The notes: generated from the sequence alone by a model not told the origin. Positions 17,913-27,042 are shown, numbered from the stretch's first letter. The stretch is DNA of 64,000 nt from Pseudoduganella albidiflava (GCF_004322755.1 NZ_CP036401.1:5208001-5272000); one strand, 5' to 3'. Program-made: numbers and translations.

Positions 17913-19217
17913 ATGCCCCAGTTCCGTCTCGCCCGCATCAGCCTGCTGCTGGCTGCCATTGGCCTGAACGCCGCTTTCGCGCTGCCCGCGGCCGCGTTCG
18001 CACAAGACAAGCCCGCTGCCCCGGCCGAGGCACCGAAGGACACCGTGCGTCCTGAGATCTTCAAGCTGGTCGATCCGGCCCAGATCAAGCCGCTGATGGA
18101 TGCCAAGAATTACGACGAAGTAAAGAACCGCCTGGCCCAGGCCGAAGCACTGCCGAACCGCACCGTGTACGAAGATTTCGTGCTGAACCGCATGCGCATC
18201 TCGGTGGCATCGGCCACCAACGACACCGCCGCGCTGACCACCGCGCTGGAAGCCGTGATCAACTCCGGCAAGCTGCAGCCGACCGAACAGCGCGACTTCG
18301 TGCAGGCGCTGGCCACGCAGTACTACAACAACAAGGATTACGCGAAAGCAATCACCTGGTTCAACCGCTACCAGACGGAAACCGGCGATACCAAGGTGCG
18401 CCCGTACATCATCCGCGCCCATTACTTCAACAACGACTTCGCCACCGCGAAGACCGAACTGCTGAAGGACCTGGACACGCACCAGAAAGCCGGCACCACG
18501 CCGAAGCTGGAAGAACTGCAGCTGCTGGCCAATTCCGGCGCGAAGACCAAGGACCAGGCGACCTACCTGGTGGCGCTGGAAAACCTGGTGCGCTACTACC
18601 CGAACGACGACTACTGGCTCGACCTGCTGAGCCGCACCCAGGGCAAGGCCAGCTACTCGAACCGTTTCGCGCTGGACGTGCTGCGCCTTGAAAAAGCGGC
18701 CGTGTCGAAGATGGCCGCCGAAGAGTACACGGCACTGGCCGAACTGGCGCTGCTGGCCGGCCAGCCGATCGAAGCCAAGCAGGCGCTGGATGCCGGCTTC
18801 TCGAACGGCGTGCTGGGCACCGGTACCAAGGCCGCCGAGCATAAGAAGCTGCGCGCGCAGGCCGACAAGCAGGCCGCCGACGATACCAAGAACATCGGCA
18901 CCGGCGAAGCCTCGGCACGCAAGTCGAAGAACGGCACCGGCCTGATCAACCTGGGCTACGCGTACGTGACGCTGGGCCAGCACGACAAGGGCATCGCCCT
19001 GATCCAGGAAGGCATCGCCAAGGGCGGCCTGCAGAACGCGGAAGACGCCAAGCTGCGCCTGGGTTACTCGTACGCGCTGGCCGGCCGCAAGGACGACGCG
19101 ATCAAGACGCTGCAGACCGTGACCGGCACCGACGGCCGCGGCGACCTGGCACGCTACTGGATCATGTGGGTGAACCGCCCGGCCGGCGGCAACGCGCAGG
19201 CGCAGGCTGGCCAATAA
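17913..19217 (+). CDS. Exported tetratricopeptide-repeat protein
   Basis: A 434-residue protein with a signal peptide (RISLLLAAIGLNAAFALPAA, cleavage near AFA-QD). The rest is helical and repetitive in the TPR manner, for example QYYNNKDYAKAITWFNRYQ and GYAYVTLGQHDKGIALIQEG. TPRs bind protein partners; no catalytic domain is seen. The ATG at 17913 follows GAAGGA by about 10 nt; a TTG at 17895 lacks a site. It follows the GlcNAc operon by 145 bp but has its own likely promoter and a strong terminator, so a link to GlcNAc use is only positional. Confidence 0.75.
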   Translation: MPQFRLARISLLLAAIGLNAAFALPAAAFAQDKPAAPAEAPKDTVRPEIFKLVDPAQIKPLMDAKNYDEVKNRLAQAEALPNRTVYEDFVLNRMRISVASATNDTAALTTALEAVINSGKLQPTEQRDFVQALATQYYNNKDYAKAITWFNRYQTETGDTKVRPYIIRAHYFNNDFATAKTELLKDLDTHQKAGTTPKLEELQLLANSGAKTKDQATYLVALENLVRYYPNDDYWLDLLSRTQGKASYSNRFALDVLRLEKAAVSKMAAEEYTALAELALLAGQPIEAKQALDAGFSNGVLGTGTKAAEHKKLRAQADKQAADDTKNIGTGEASARKSKNGTGLINLGYAYVTLGQHDKGIALIQEGIAKGGLQNAEDAKLRLGYSYALAGRKDDAIKTLQTVTGTDGRGDLARYWIMWVNRPAGGNAQAQAGQ

Positions 19218-19234
19218 GCTGATTCACCTGTAGC

Positions 19235-19273
19235 AAAAAAGCGGGGAAGGCCGATGGCCCTCCCCGCTTTTTT
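19235..19273. terminator. Bidirectional terminator between the TPR and GH18 genes
   Basis: Stem GCGGGGAAGGCC / GGCCCTCCCCGC flanked by six A on the left and six T on the right, so it can end both the rightward TPR transcript and the leftward GH18 transcript. Confidence 0.9.
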
Positions 19274-19300
19274 GTTGGCAAGCGCCGATGCGCTTGAGTT

Positions 19301-19362
19301 AACCCCAAATGCGAACCCCGGGGTCAGACCCGCCGGGTCTGACCCCAGCCCTTTGCTTTGGG
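19301..19362. repeat. Long GGGGTCAGACCC palindrome with outer arms
   Basis: The inner arms ggggtcagaccc and gggtctgacccc flank GCC at 19320-19346. Outer arms aaccccaaatgc and gctttgggttt add a second stem. Same design as the copies at 21289-21354 and 45044-45108. Confidence 0.85.
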
Positions 19363-19366
19363 TTTC

Positions 19367-20353
19367 TCAGCGCTCGCCCCCGACGCCGGCCCGGAACGCC
19401 GCATCGAACGCACCCGCGGCACCCTCCATTCCGCTGCAGCGGTCGCTGGCGCCCTGTACCGGCACCTTGCACGGCTGGTCGCGGTCCAGCGACCACCAGT
19501 GCAGCCCGGCCAGCCCCATCGATTTCACCGCCGCGCCCACCACGCGCGCATCGTCCAGCGTGAAGTCGTTGCCGGGCATGTCGTTCACGCCGATCATCGG
19601 CGTCACTTCGATCTGCGCGAGCGGGATGCCATATTTCTCGTGCACGTTGCGCACCGCCTGCACGGCCGAGCGGCCCATGTCGCACACGGCGCCGCGCAGC
19701 ACGCATGCATCGGCCGCCGGCGGGCCGTAATCCATCACCATCAGGTTGAAGGTCCAGTCGCGCAGGCCGCCTGCGCGCACGGCGGCAAGGATCGTTTCGC
19801 CCAGCGCGTTCAGGCTGCGCCTGCTGCCGTCGGAGGCCGCATGCGTGGCAACGGTGAACGAGAAGCGCAGGTGCGGCCGCTTCTTCTGCGCGGTGGCCGC
19901 GCGCCGCACCAGCGAGGCGATCTGCTCGCTGGTCTGCCCGGCTTCGATATCGAAGTCGATGCCGGCCAGGTGCGGCGAATCGTAGCGGGCAATGAAGCGT
20001 TCCATGCCTTCATCGGTGGCGCAAGTGAATACGCCACCCTGCCCGCCCGTGGAGATCACGTAGTCGATACCGGCTCTCGCAAAGGCGGCCACGTTGGCCG
20101 CCGCTACCTGGGCGCCCGTTTGCTCGCGCCATTTTTCGCTGCCGCATTCGCCGGTGGCAAAGGCCCAGCTCAGCGCCACCGGCCCCTTCGCCAGGTAGGG
20201 CGTGGCATCGGGCGCGCCGATCGCATGGGCCGGCGCGCGGTTCAGCGGCAGGAATTTATAGGGGCTGACGACGACCCGCGGCGCGGCCAGCGCGGCCGAT
20301 CCGCACAGCGCCAGCAGCGTCGCGGCCACGGCCGCGCATGTCATCTTGTTCAT
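19367..20353 (-). CDS. Exported GH18-family chitinase-like protein
   Basis: A 328-residue protein with a signal peptide (MNKMTCAAVAATLLALCGSA, cleavage near ALA-AP). The GH18 catalytic stretch reads LAGIDFDIE: D133, D135 and the proton donor E137 are present, but the first Asp of DxxDxDxE is alanine (A130). Downstream NLMVMDYG and GLHWWSLDRDQP resemble the MxYD and Trp elements of GH18 barrels. Likely an exo-acting chitinase or chitooligosaccharide hydrolase in the periplasm or outside. The ATG overlaps the stop of the cupin-like gene by 4 bp (ATGA). Confidence 0.85.
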   Translation of the reverse strand: MNKMTCAAVAATLLALCGSAALAAPRVVVSPYKFLPLNRAPAHAIGAPDATPYLAKGPVALSWAFATGECGSEKWREQTGAQVAAANVAAFARAGIDYVISTGGQGGVFTCATDEGMERFIARYDSPHLAGIDFDIEAGQTSEQIASLVRRAATAQKKRPHLRFSFTVATHAASDGSRRSLNALGETILAAVRAGGLRDWTFNLMVMDYGPPAADACVLRGAVCDMGRSAVQAVRNVHEKYGIPLAQIEVTPMIGVNDMPGNDFTLDDARVVGAAVKSMGLAGLHWWSLDRDQPCKVPVQGASDRCSGMEGAAGAFDAAFRAGVGGER

Positions 20354-21186
20354 GGGTTCTCCGTGGCCAGCGCCAGCACGTCGGCCTTCGTCAGGCCGTG
20401 CGCCGCCGGCGCGGTCCACCAGTAGTTGACCATGGTGTTCAGCACGCCGATCGATTCGACGTGATGCCACCACAGCGAGGGAATGTACAGCGCGTCGCCC
20501 GGCAGGAGGTCGGCGACGATGGCGTGCCGTTCGGCCTCCCTGAAGCGCGGAAAGCGCCGGTAGTCGGGCGCGCGGAACGACACGAGGCTGATCGGCGTGG
20601 GGGTCGGCGCGAAATCCAGCGGGCCGAGGTACAGGTTCGCGCCCTGCTCCGGCGCGAACAGCGTGAAGCGGCGCCGGCCGCTGACGACGCATGCGACATT
20701 GTGCGACTCGTCGAAATGCGCCGGCGTGATCACTTCGTTGCCGAGCCACAGCCGCGGCGCGATGGCGGGATCGTCCAGCTGATCCGCCAGCGCTGCCCGG
20801 TTGGCCTGCGCGAAGCCGGGCAGCACGTCGTCCAGCAGCGCGCTTTGCATCGCCACCGCCGGCGCCGCCGGAAACTGCGAATAGCGCGCCACCTGCTCGA
20901 GCACCGCCGCCACCGTCCGCTTGCTGCGCACGAAGTTAAAGCCCTGCATGTCGGGCGAATAGAACAGCCGCCCTTTCACCTCGGGCGGCATCAGTACCGT
21001 ATCGGCCGGCGTGCCGCGGTCGAATCCCAGCAGGTAGCGGCACAGCGCCTCCGGCGACCGGCGCCCTGCCGCCACGGCCGGCCAGTGATTCACGTAGCCG
21101 CGCAACACGACCGGCCGCTGCTCCGACAAGACGGTTGCGAAGCCCGCAGCGGTGGTGCACGTCAGTTCGATCGCGGAAATGCTCAT
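20350..21186 (-). CDS. Cupin-like (JmjC/cupin_8) protein of the TonB-receptor island
   Basis: A 278-residue protein of the cupin_8/JmjC-like family. The metal-binding facial triad is visible as H157-x-D159 (HFDESHN) and H241 or H242 (WWHHVES), with GDALYIPSLWW typical of this group. Such proteins are Fe(II)/2-oxoglutarate oxygenase-like and recur next to sugar-specific TonB-dependent receptors in proteobacteria, where their role is not settled. It sits between the receptor and the GH18 gene and is coupled to the latter. No signal peptide, so cytosolic. Confidence 0.82.
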   Translation of the reverse strand: MSISAIELTCTTAAGFATVLSEQRPVVLRGYVNHWPAVAAGRRSPEALCRYLLGFDRGTPADTVLMPPEVKGRLFYSPDMQGFNFVRSKRTVAAVLEQVARYSQFPAAPAVAMQSALLDDVLPGFAQANRAALADQLDDPAIAPRLWLGNEVITPAHFDESHNVACVVSGRRRFTLFAPEQGANLYLGPLDFAPTPTPISLVSFRAPDYRRFPRFREAERHAIVADLLPGDALYIPSLWWHHVESIGVLNTMVNYWWTAPAAHGLTKADVLALATENP

Positions 21187-21288
21187 GAATGCTTGATGCT
21201 CATGAATGCTTAATATTGCCCAAAACCCGGGGCTGCCCCCAATACCGCTTAGTCAAGCGATCGTCGACACATTGAATGCGCATGCATT

Positions 21289-21354
21289 CACCCCAACAGC
21301 GAAGGACTGGGGTCAGACCCGGCGGGTCTGACCCCGGAATTTGCACTTGGGGTG
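21289..21354. repeat. Long GGGGTCAGACCC palindrome with outer arms
   Basis: Inner arms at 21309-21335 around GGC, and outer arms CACCCCAA (21289) and TTGGGGTG (21347). It lies between the cupin-like gene and the TonB-dependent receptor, just after the receptor's stop, where it could act as an mRNA 3'-end structure. Confidence 0.85.
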
Positions 21355-21411
21355 GCCTATTCAAGCGGCATCAGGGTCATACCCGGTTTTGGGAAATGTT
21401 TGCTGCAGTTA

Positions 21412-24210
21412 TCAGTACTTGAACCGCAGGCCGGCGTAGTACTGGGCGCCGTTGGCGTAGAAGCGGCCGGGCTGGTCCTTGTTGTACACGTAGTTCTTCA
21501 GGATCGGCTCGTTCAGGTTCTGGCCACTGACGGTCAGCACGACGTTCTTCGTGATGTTCCAGTTCAGCGAGGCCGACAGCTGGCCCACCGCGTCCTGGTA
21601 CAGCGGCGTGCCCCGGTCCTGCGCGGCCAGGTAGGCCGAACGCCACGCGTAGCCGACGCGGAAGTTGAAGCGCTCGTTCTCGAAGTAGGCGCCGACGTTG
21701 GCGGTGGTCTTCGAGGCGCCCAGCATGTCGCACGGGTCGGACGACGTCATCGTCTGCGTCGCCGGGCAGCTGCCGAAGTCCTGCTTCGAATCGGACAGCG
21801 TGACATTGCCGTCCATGCCGAAGCCGGCGCCCAGCGGCAGTTGCAGCGCCAGTTCGAGGCCCTTCACGCTGGCGTCCACGTTGACCGGCGACGTGATCGT
21901 GTAGGTGGCGAAGGTAGGCTGGCCGGATTGCTGCGATGCGCGGCTGTCGATGAAGGTGCCGGTGCTGGCGCCGTAGCCCACGTAGTTGTGCAGGTCCATG
22001 TAGAACAGGCCGACCGACGCCAGCGCGCGCGGTGCGAAGTACCACTGCACGGTGGCATCAAGGTTGTTCGACAGCGTCGGCTTCAGCGCCGCGTTGCCGC
22101 CGTTGCCGGTATGGGTTTCATCGGTCAGCGACACGGTGCCGCCCAGCGCGCCGAAGTCCGGCCGCGTCATCGTGCGCGACGCGCCGAAGCGGGCCACGAC
22201 ATCGCTGCGCACATCGAAGCGCAGGTTCAGGCTCGGCAGGATTTCCGTGTGGTTGTTCTCGATGCGCGTCTGCTGCACGAAGCCGCCCCACGGGAACGCC
22301 GGCAGGTTCCCGCCCGGCAGCTGGTTCGGCAGGATCTGGTAGCCGTTCGACTCGCCCTCGGTGCGCACCACGCGCACGCCCAGGTTGCCGCTCCAGCCCT
22401 CGCCTTCCATCTCGGTCGACACGTAGGCCGCCTTGGTCTTTTCCGTCAGGTTGAACATGTCCGGATAGTAGATCCGCTCGGCACTGCGGTTCGAGTGCTC
22501 GGCACCCCATGCCTGCAGGATGGCCGGGTCCAGCTCCCACACGTTGCGCGGGAAGTCGCCGCCCAGGTCCTTGCCGAAATCGCCCGGATAGGTGTTGCCG
22601 TTCCAGGCCGGGTTGGTGTTCGCGGTGCCGGGTTCCGTGTTGGCCCAGTTCGGCCCCTGCGAGATGGCGAAGTTGCTGCGCTCGTGGTCGGTGCCGCGCA
22701 GGCCGAACTTGATTTCCTTGAAGGTGTCGTTGTCGAGGCGGAAGGCGGCGTCGATCTGGCCGTAGGTTTCCTCATCCGACGTGGTGGCCGGGCTGTAGCC
22801 GAACACCCAGTCCAGCACCGTGCCGGTGAACACGGAGGTATCGATGCTGGGGAATTTCACGGTGGCCGGCGAGCCCAGGCCGTTCAGCTGATAGCTGACG
22901 CCCGAGTTGTTCACGTCGCCCTCGTACACGCCCTGCGACGGCGTGGCGCCGGTGCCGCGGGTCTTGCCGATCAGGCCGGACAAGGTGAGGCGATCGTTGA
23001 CGCGCCATTTGCCGTTCAGGTCGAGGAACTCGGATTTCGCATAGGCGCCTTCGCGCACGATGTCGTCGACGATACCGTAGCGCAGCGGCGCGGCGGCGGT
23101 GCCCTTGTTGCTGTAGCTGACCGAGGTCAGCGTGCCATTGCGCACCGTGTACGAATCCGGCACCACGTTGCCGCCGATGGCGCCGTTGCCATTCATGTCG
23201 GTCATGTAGTTGCGGTTGTAGTTCGACGCCTCCAGCTTCGAGTTGAAGTACGTCGCCTCCACCGACAGGTCGCGCGAAGGCTTGATCTGCGCGGCGACCA
23301 GGCCGCCCTTGCGGTGGCGTTCCTGCGTGAACAGCGAGGAGCCGATCAGGCGCGGGTACCACACGTTGGCCAGGTCCGGCCGTGCCTGCGCCAGCGCGCT
23401 GTTGGCGCCGATCTGCGTGTACTGCAGCAGTTCCTGGCCATCGCGGCGCAGGCTGCGCTTCTCGGAGAAGCCCTGCAGCATCACGCCGAAGGTGTTGGTG
23501 GCGTTCTTCCAGTTGACCAGGCCGGAGAATTGCGGGTCGGTCTTCTCGGCCAGCGTGGAGTACACCGCCTGCACCGAGCCTTCCAGCGTCAGCCGCTCCT
23601 TGAAGTCCAGCGGGCGGCGGGTGATCACGTCGATCGAGCCGGCGGCGCCGCCCTCGACCATGTCGGCGGTCGGCGCCTTGCGCACGATGACCTGGCCGAC
23701 GATCTCGGAAGGCAGCAGCGAATACGAGGTGGTACGGCCGACGGCGCCACCCACCTGGTCGAGGACGAACCAGTCGCCGGACGACACGGCATGGCCGTTG
23801 ATGGTGGTCTGCGTCAGGCTGGGCGCGGTACCGCGCAGGCTCACGCGATCGTTCTCGTCGAAGCCGCCGGAACCAGCCGCCGAGGAGCTGATGTTCACGC
23901 CGGGCAGGCGCTGCAGCGAGTCGGCCACGTTCTTGTCCGGCATCTTGCCGACGTCTTCGGCCGTGATGACCTCGATATTGGCGGCCGCGTTGCGCTTGAC
24001 GGCCAGCGATTGCTGCAGCGCTGCGCGGATGCCGGTGACGATCACCCGTTCCGGCTCGGCCTGCGTTGCCCCTGCCCCTTCCGCGGACTGCTGCGCGTGG
24101 GCCGTGGCGGCCATGCCCAGCACCAGGATCGCGGCGGCGGCGGCCGCAGGCGTCAGGCGGTTGTTGGCCGGGCGGTGCTTGTATTGTTGTGCTGCCTGGA
24201 TGCGCTTCAT
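21412..24210 (-). CDS. TonB-dependent receptor, probably for chitooligosaccharides
   Basis: A 932-residue outer-membrane receptor. A signal peptide (AAAAAAILVLGMAATAHAQ) leads to a plug domain with VIVTGIRAALQQSLAVKR and VADSLQRLPGVN, then a beta-barrel ending in the aromatic strand QYYAGLRFKY. The spacing of the first motif matches carbohydrate-type receptors (TIGR01782 group). Set beside GH18, cupin-like, GntR and the nag operon, it probably imports GlcNAc oligomers with TonB energy. The ATG at 24208-24210 follows AAGGGGGAG. Its upstream region shares ATACCA motifs with the nag operon. The substrate is inferred from neighbours. Confidence 0.92.
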   Translation of the reverse strand: MKRIQAAQQYKHRPANNRLTPAAAAAAILVLGMAATAHAQQSAEGAGATQAEPERVIVTGIRAALQQSLAVKRNAAANIEVITAEDVGKMPDKNVADSLQRLPGVNISSSAAGSGGFDENDRVSLRGTAPSLTQTTINGHAVSSGDWFVLDQVGGAVGRTTSYSLLPSEIVGQVIVRKAPTADMVEGGAAGSIDVITRRPLDFKERLTLEGSVQAVYSTLAEKTDPQFSGLVNWKNATNTFGVMLQGFSEKRSLRRDGQELLQYTQIGANSALAQARPDLANVWYPRLIGSSLFTQERHRKGGLVAAQIKPSRDLSVEATYFNSKLEASNYNRNYMTDMNGNGAIGGNVVPDSYTVRNGTLTSVSYSNKGTAAAPLRYGIVDDIVREGAYAKSEFLDLNGKWRVNDRLTLSGLIGKTRGTGATPSQGVYEGDVNNSGVSYQLNGLGSPATVKFPSIDTSVFTGTVLDWVFGYSPATTSDEETYGQIDAAFRLDNDTFKEIKFGLRGTDHERSNFAISQGPNWANTEPGTANTNPAWNGNTYPGDFGKDLGGDFPRNVWELDPAILQAWGAEHSNRSAERIYYPDMFNLTEKTKAAYVSTEMEGEGWSGNLGVRVVRTEGESNGYQILPNQLPGGNLPAFPWGGFVQQTRIENNHTEILPSLNLRFDVRSDVVARFGASRTMTRPDFGALGGTVSLTDETHTGNGGNAALKPTLSNNLDATVQWYFAPRALASVGLFYMDLHNYVGYGASTGTFIDSRASQQSGQPTFATYTITSPVNVDASVKGLELALQLPLGAGFGMDGNVTLSDSKQDFGSCPATQTMTSSDPCDMLGASKTTANVGAYFENERFNFRVGYAWRSAYLAAQDRGTPLYQDAVGQLSASLNWNITKNVVLTVSGQNLNEPILKNYVYNKDQPGRFYANGAQYYAGLRFKY

Positions 24211-24581
24211 TTACTCCCCCTTGAGTGAGCCCGACGTTTCGCGGGCCGGTCGTTTCGTGATTCGCGGCGCGCGCGCCGCCGGTACGCCGCCAACGGCACA
24301 GCCGCGAATCTCCTACCACTGACAAAACCAATCGAGCGCCAATATAACGCCAACCAATACCAGAACACTACCAATTTCGGTCTTTTTTTGTAATGTTGTA
24401 TCAGGAATACATACCACTTGGGGGTGAAATCCCCGCAGATAGCGCTAACTCCCCCTTGCTTGCAGGATGCAGGCATGCGGACCGCTTTATGTATGGTCTT
24501 TTTTTGGTATTATCGACGCCGCCCATCCTTGCCCATCCGGCAAGGCCCTCACGACGCGGACGGACCATTCGGGAGAACACA
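24211..24581. promoter_or_regulatory. Divergent control region between the TonB receptor and the second GntR gene
   Basis: About 370 bp without a supported gene. ATACCA occurs at 24357 and 24411 and TGGTAT at 24505; looser ACTACCA elements lie at 24313 and 24368. Two T runs (24383-24389, 24499-24504) and low local GC mark it as regulatory. I could not fix -10/-35 pairs with confidence on either strand. An open frame from 24393 runs through this region into the GntR gene, but its upstream part looks non-coding. Confidence 0.5.
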
Positions 24582-25319
24582 TTGACTTCGCTGGCGGACA
24601 TCATGCGCGGCATGCGGCAGACCGGCTTGCCGCTGTACCAGCAATTGCAGCGGGCGCTGCGCGAGGCGGTGGACCAGCGGGTCTTCGGCCCGGAAGAAGC
24701 GCTGCCGGCGGAACGGCAACTGGCGGCCGACCTGGCGATTTCCCGCATCACCGTGCGGAAGGCCATCGATGGCCTGGTCGACGAAGGCTTGCTGGTGCGC
24801 CGGCCCGGTTCGGGCAACTTCATTAATACGCGCATCGAAAAGAACTTCGCCAAGCTGACGTCGTTCTCGGAAGATATCCGCGCACGCGGGCGCATCCCGC
24901 ACAGCGTGTGGCTGAAGCGCTCCGAGGGCACCGTGACGCCGGAAGAAGCGCTGCGCCTGCGGCTGTCGCCGGGTGCGCCGGTCTACCGCTTCAACCGCAT
25001 CCGCTTCGCCGACGACGTGCCGATGTGCCTCGAATACGCGACGATCGTCGCCACCGCCCTGCCCTCGCTCGAAGCGGTCGACGTGTCGATGTACGAAGCG
25101 CTGGAAAAGACCGGCAACCGCCCGGTGCGAGCGCTGCAGCGCCTGTCCGCGCTGCTGCTCAATGCCGAGCAGGCCCAGTTGCTGCACACCCGCGAGGGCG
25201 ATGCCGGGCTGGCCGTCGAGCGCCTGGGCTTCCTGCGCGACGGCCGGGCGGTGGAATTCTGCCGGTCGATCTTCCGCGGCGACATGTACGATTTCGTGGC
25301 GGAGCTGAGCACGCCGTAG
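24582..25319 (+). CDS. Second GntR/HutC-type regulator (amino-sugar type)
   Basis: A 245-residue paralogue of the regulator at 12007. The winged helix (LPAERQLAADLAISRITVRKAID, RRPGSGNFI) is followed by a UTRA domain starting LTSFSEDIRARG. The best start is TTG at 24582 because GGGAGA ends 5 nt before it and the length then equals its paralogue; in-frame ATG codons at 24603 and 24612 are alternatives. It is divergent from the TonB receptor and likely controls it. Its stop lies 1 bp from the convergent serine hydrolase. Confidence 0.88.
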   Translation: MTSLADIMRGMRQTGLPLYQQLQRALREAVDQRVFGPEEALPAERQLAADLAISRITVRKAIDGLVDEGLLVRRPGSGNFINTRIEKNFAKLTSFSEDIRARGRIPHSVWLKRSEGTVTPEEALRLRLSPGAPVYRFNRIRFADDVPMCLEYATIVATALPSLEAVDVSMYEALEKTGNRPVRALQRLSALLLNAEQAQLLHTREGDAGLAVERLGFLRDGRAVEFCRSIFRGDMYDFVAELSTP

Positions 25320-25320
25320 C

Positions 25321-26778
25321 TCAGGGAACCGGCGCTTCACCCGCCCTGGGTGTCCGCTCGTGCACGCGCTCGCCGCGGTCGCTGCTGATCGTCATGGCCG
25401 TGACCTTGCCATTCCCGTCGCGGGTGAATGCCGCCGTCGCCAGCGTATCGCCGAGCAGGAACCCGTCGGTCTTGTAGTGCAGCAGCGGCACGGCAGGCCG
25501 GCCGCTGCGCCGCATCACCAAACCATCGCCGTCGCGGCCAACTTCGAGGCTGACCTTGGGGTCGACCGGATAGACGCCTTCGTAGCCGGCCAGCGTGGCC
25601 GCATCGAGTTTCGCGCCGGACGGCACCGGCAGCGGCTTGCCCGCGATGCGCATGGCGACCTGGCGCGTCAGTTTTTCCAGCGGCACGCCGCCGGCACCTG
25701 CTTCCCGGTTGCCCAGCATGGCGACATACACGCGATCGTCCGGCAGCCACACGGCATCGGTACTGAAACCGTTGATGTTCCCGCCGTGGAAGACCAGCCG
25801 CGTGGCATGGAGCTGGCCAATGAACCAGCCATGGCCATACGGGCCGGCCTTGCCGTCGGCCAGCGTGAACGGCGTGAAGGCGCGCCGCAGCGTTTCCGGG
25901 TGCACCAGCTTGCCCTCGGCCAGCGCCGCCTGCCAGCGCGCCAGGTCGTCCACGTTCGACACCAGCGCGCCGGCCGCGTACGGCCAGGCCATGCTGAGCG
26001 GCGCGCTCGGCGTGGCCTGGCCGTCGCGCACGCTGTAGCCCGGCACGGGCGTCAAGCCGGCGCCGCTGCCTTCATAGCCGGTATGGGCCATGCCGAGCGG
26101 CTTGAAGATGCGCTGTTCCATGAAGCGGGCATACGGCTGCCCGGACACTTTCTCGATGATCGCGCCGAGCAGGAAGTAGCCGGAGTTGTTGTACCTGAAG
26201 GTGCTGCCGGGCGAGAATTCCGGCGTATCGTTCTTGAAGTAGTCGATGGCCTGTTCGACGCTGACGTCCTTGCCCATCACGTCACGAAAGTCCGGCTTGC
26301 TCGTGTAGCTGACAATGCCCGAGGTATGGGTCAGCAGGTGTTCGACGGTGACCTTGCGGCCATCGGTCGGATAGCCGGGCAGGAAGCGCGTGATGTCGTC
26401 GGTGAGCGCCAGCTTGCCTTCGTCGGCCAGCATCAGGATGCCGATGGCGGTGAACTGCTTGGTGATCGAACCGAGGCGCAGCACGGCGTCCGCGGCCAAG
26501 GGCTGCTTCGCGTTGACATCGGCCATGCCATACGCCTTGCGGAAGACGGGCTTGCCATCCTTCGTGGCGATGACGGTGATGCCCGGCGCATCGGCCTTGA
26601 AATGGGGCGCCAGCAGCGCATCGATGCTGGCGGCAAGCGCGTCTTGCGTGGCCTGGGCAGGCGCAGCCTGGACGGGTGCAGTATGGACGGGTGCAGCAAG
26701 GACAGCGGCGAACGGTGCTGGCGACAGCAGGGCGGCGCAGGCGATGACGGCGACGGCGATGGCGGAACGCTGGAACAT
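25321..26778 (-). CDS. Exported serine hydrolase of the beta-lactamase/PBP family
   Basis: A 485-residue protein with a signal peptide (AIAVAVIACAALLSPAPFAA). The catalytic SxxK is S104-ITK107, the Tyr motif is Y196-NN, and the third motif appears as FHGGNINGF (H-G-G in place of K-T-G), typical of class C-like serine hydrolases and esterases rather than resistance enzymes. A C-terminal lipocalin-like domain (about 390-480) follows. It probably acts on peptides or esters in the periplasm; the substrate is unknown. A Pro/Ala/Gln/Thr-rich stretch after the signal may be a linker. Confidence 0.88.
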   Translation of the reverse strand: MFQRSAIAVAVIACAALLSPAPFAAVLAAPVHTAPVQAAPAQATQDALAASIDALLAPHFKADAPGITVIATKDGKPVFRKAYGMADVNAKQPLAADAVLRLGSITKQFTAIGILMLADEGKLALTDDITRFLPGYPTDGRKVTVEHLLTHTSGIVSYTSKPDFRDVMGKDVSVEQAIDYFKNDTPEFSPGSTFRYNNSGYFLLGAIIEKVSGQPYARFMEQRIFKPLGMAHTGYEGSGAGLTPVPGYSVRDGQATPSAPLSMAWPYAAGALVSNVDDLARWQAALAEGKLVHPETLRRAFTPFTLADGKAGPYGHGWFIGQLHATRLVFHGGNINGFSTDAVWLPDDRVYVAMLGNREAGAGGVPLEKLTRQVAMRIAGKPLPVPSGAKLDAATLAGYEGVYPVDPKVSLEVGRDGDGLVMRRSGRPAVPLLHYKTDGFLLGDTLATAAFTRDGNGKVTAMTISSDRGERVHERTPRAGEAPVP

Positions 26779-26873
26779 GGGTTTTCCTCGACGTTAAGAA
26801 AAACACATCGTAGCGCCAGGCTGCGCCGATGACCGAGCGATGCGACGAACGGGCCTATGGCGCGACGGAATGG

Positions 26874-26923
26874 AAAAAACGGGGCGCCACCGCAGGCCAT
26901 GAATGACCCGCGGCGGCGCCCCG
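26874..26923 (-). terminator. Terminator of the M16 protease gene
   Basis: On the minus strand a stem GGGGCGCCGCCGC / GCGGTGGCGCCCC is followed by GTTTTTT. It lies between the end of the M16 gene (27043) and the start of the serine hydrolase gene (26778). Confidence 0.75.
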
Positions 26924-26936
26924 CACCATGCCGCCT

Positions 26937-27004
26937 GCTTGCCGTGCTTACTTGGCGTGCATACTTGCCGTGCTACTTGCCGTGCTTATTTGCCGCGCTG
27001 GTTT
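26937..27004. repeat. Degenerate 13-bp tandem repeat (acttgccgtgctt)
   Basis: About five imperfect units of acttgccgtgctt with 12-14 bp spacing lie just downstream of the M16 protease stop, before its terminator. Confidence 0.7.
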
Positions 27005-27042
27005 GCGGCACCTGTTCGATGCCCTGCCTTGCGGCCCTTCCC

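Noticed and set aside
21352..24228. Long plus-strand open frame (958 codons) opposite the TonB-dependent receptor
   Set aside because: It is the mirror of a real gene in GC-rich DNA: the protein is low-complexity, Arg/Val/Gly/His-rich, with no domain, while the opposite strand has a signal peptide, plug and barrel.
25321..26778. Antibiotic-resistance beta-lactamase
   Set aside because: The third motif is HGG rather than KTG and a lipocalin-like tail follows, which fits serine hydrolases of unknown substrate better than resistance enzymes.
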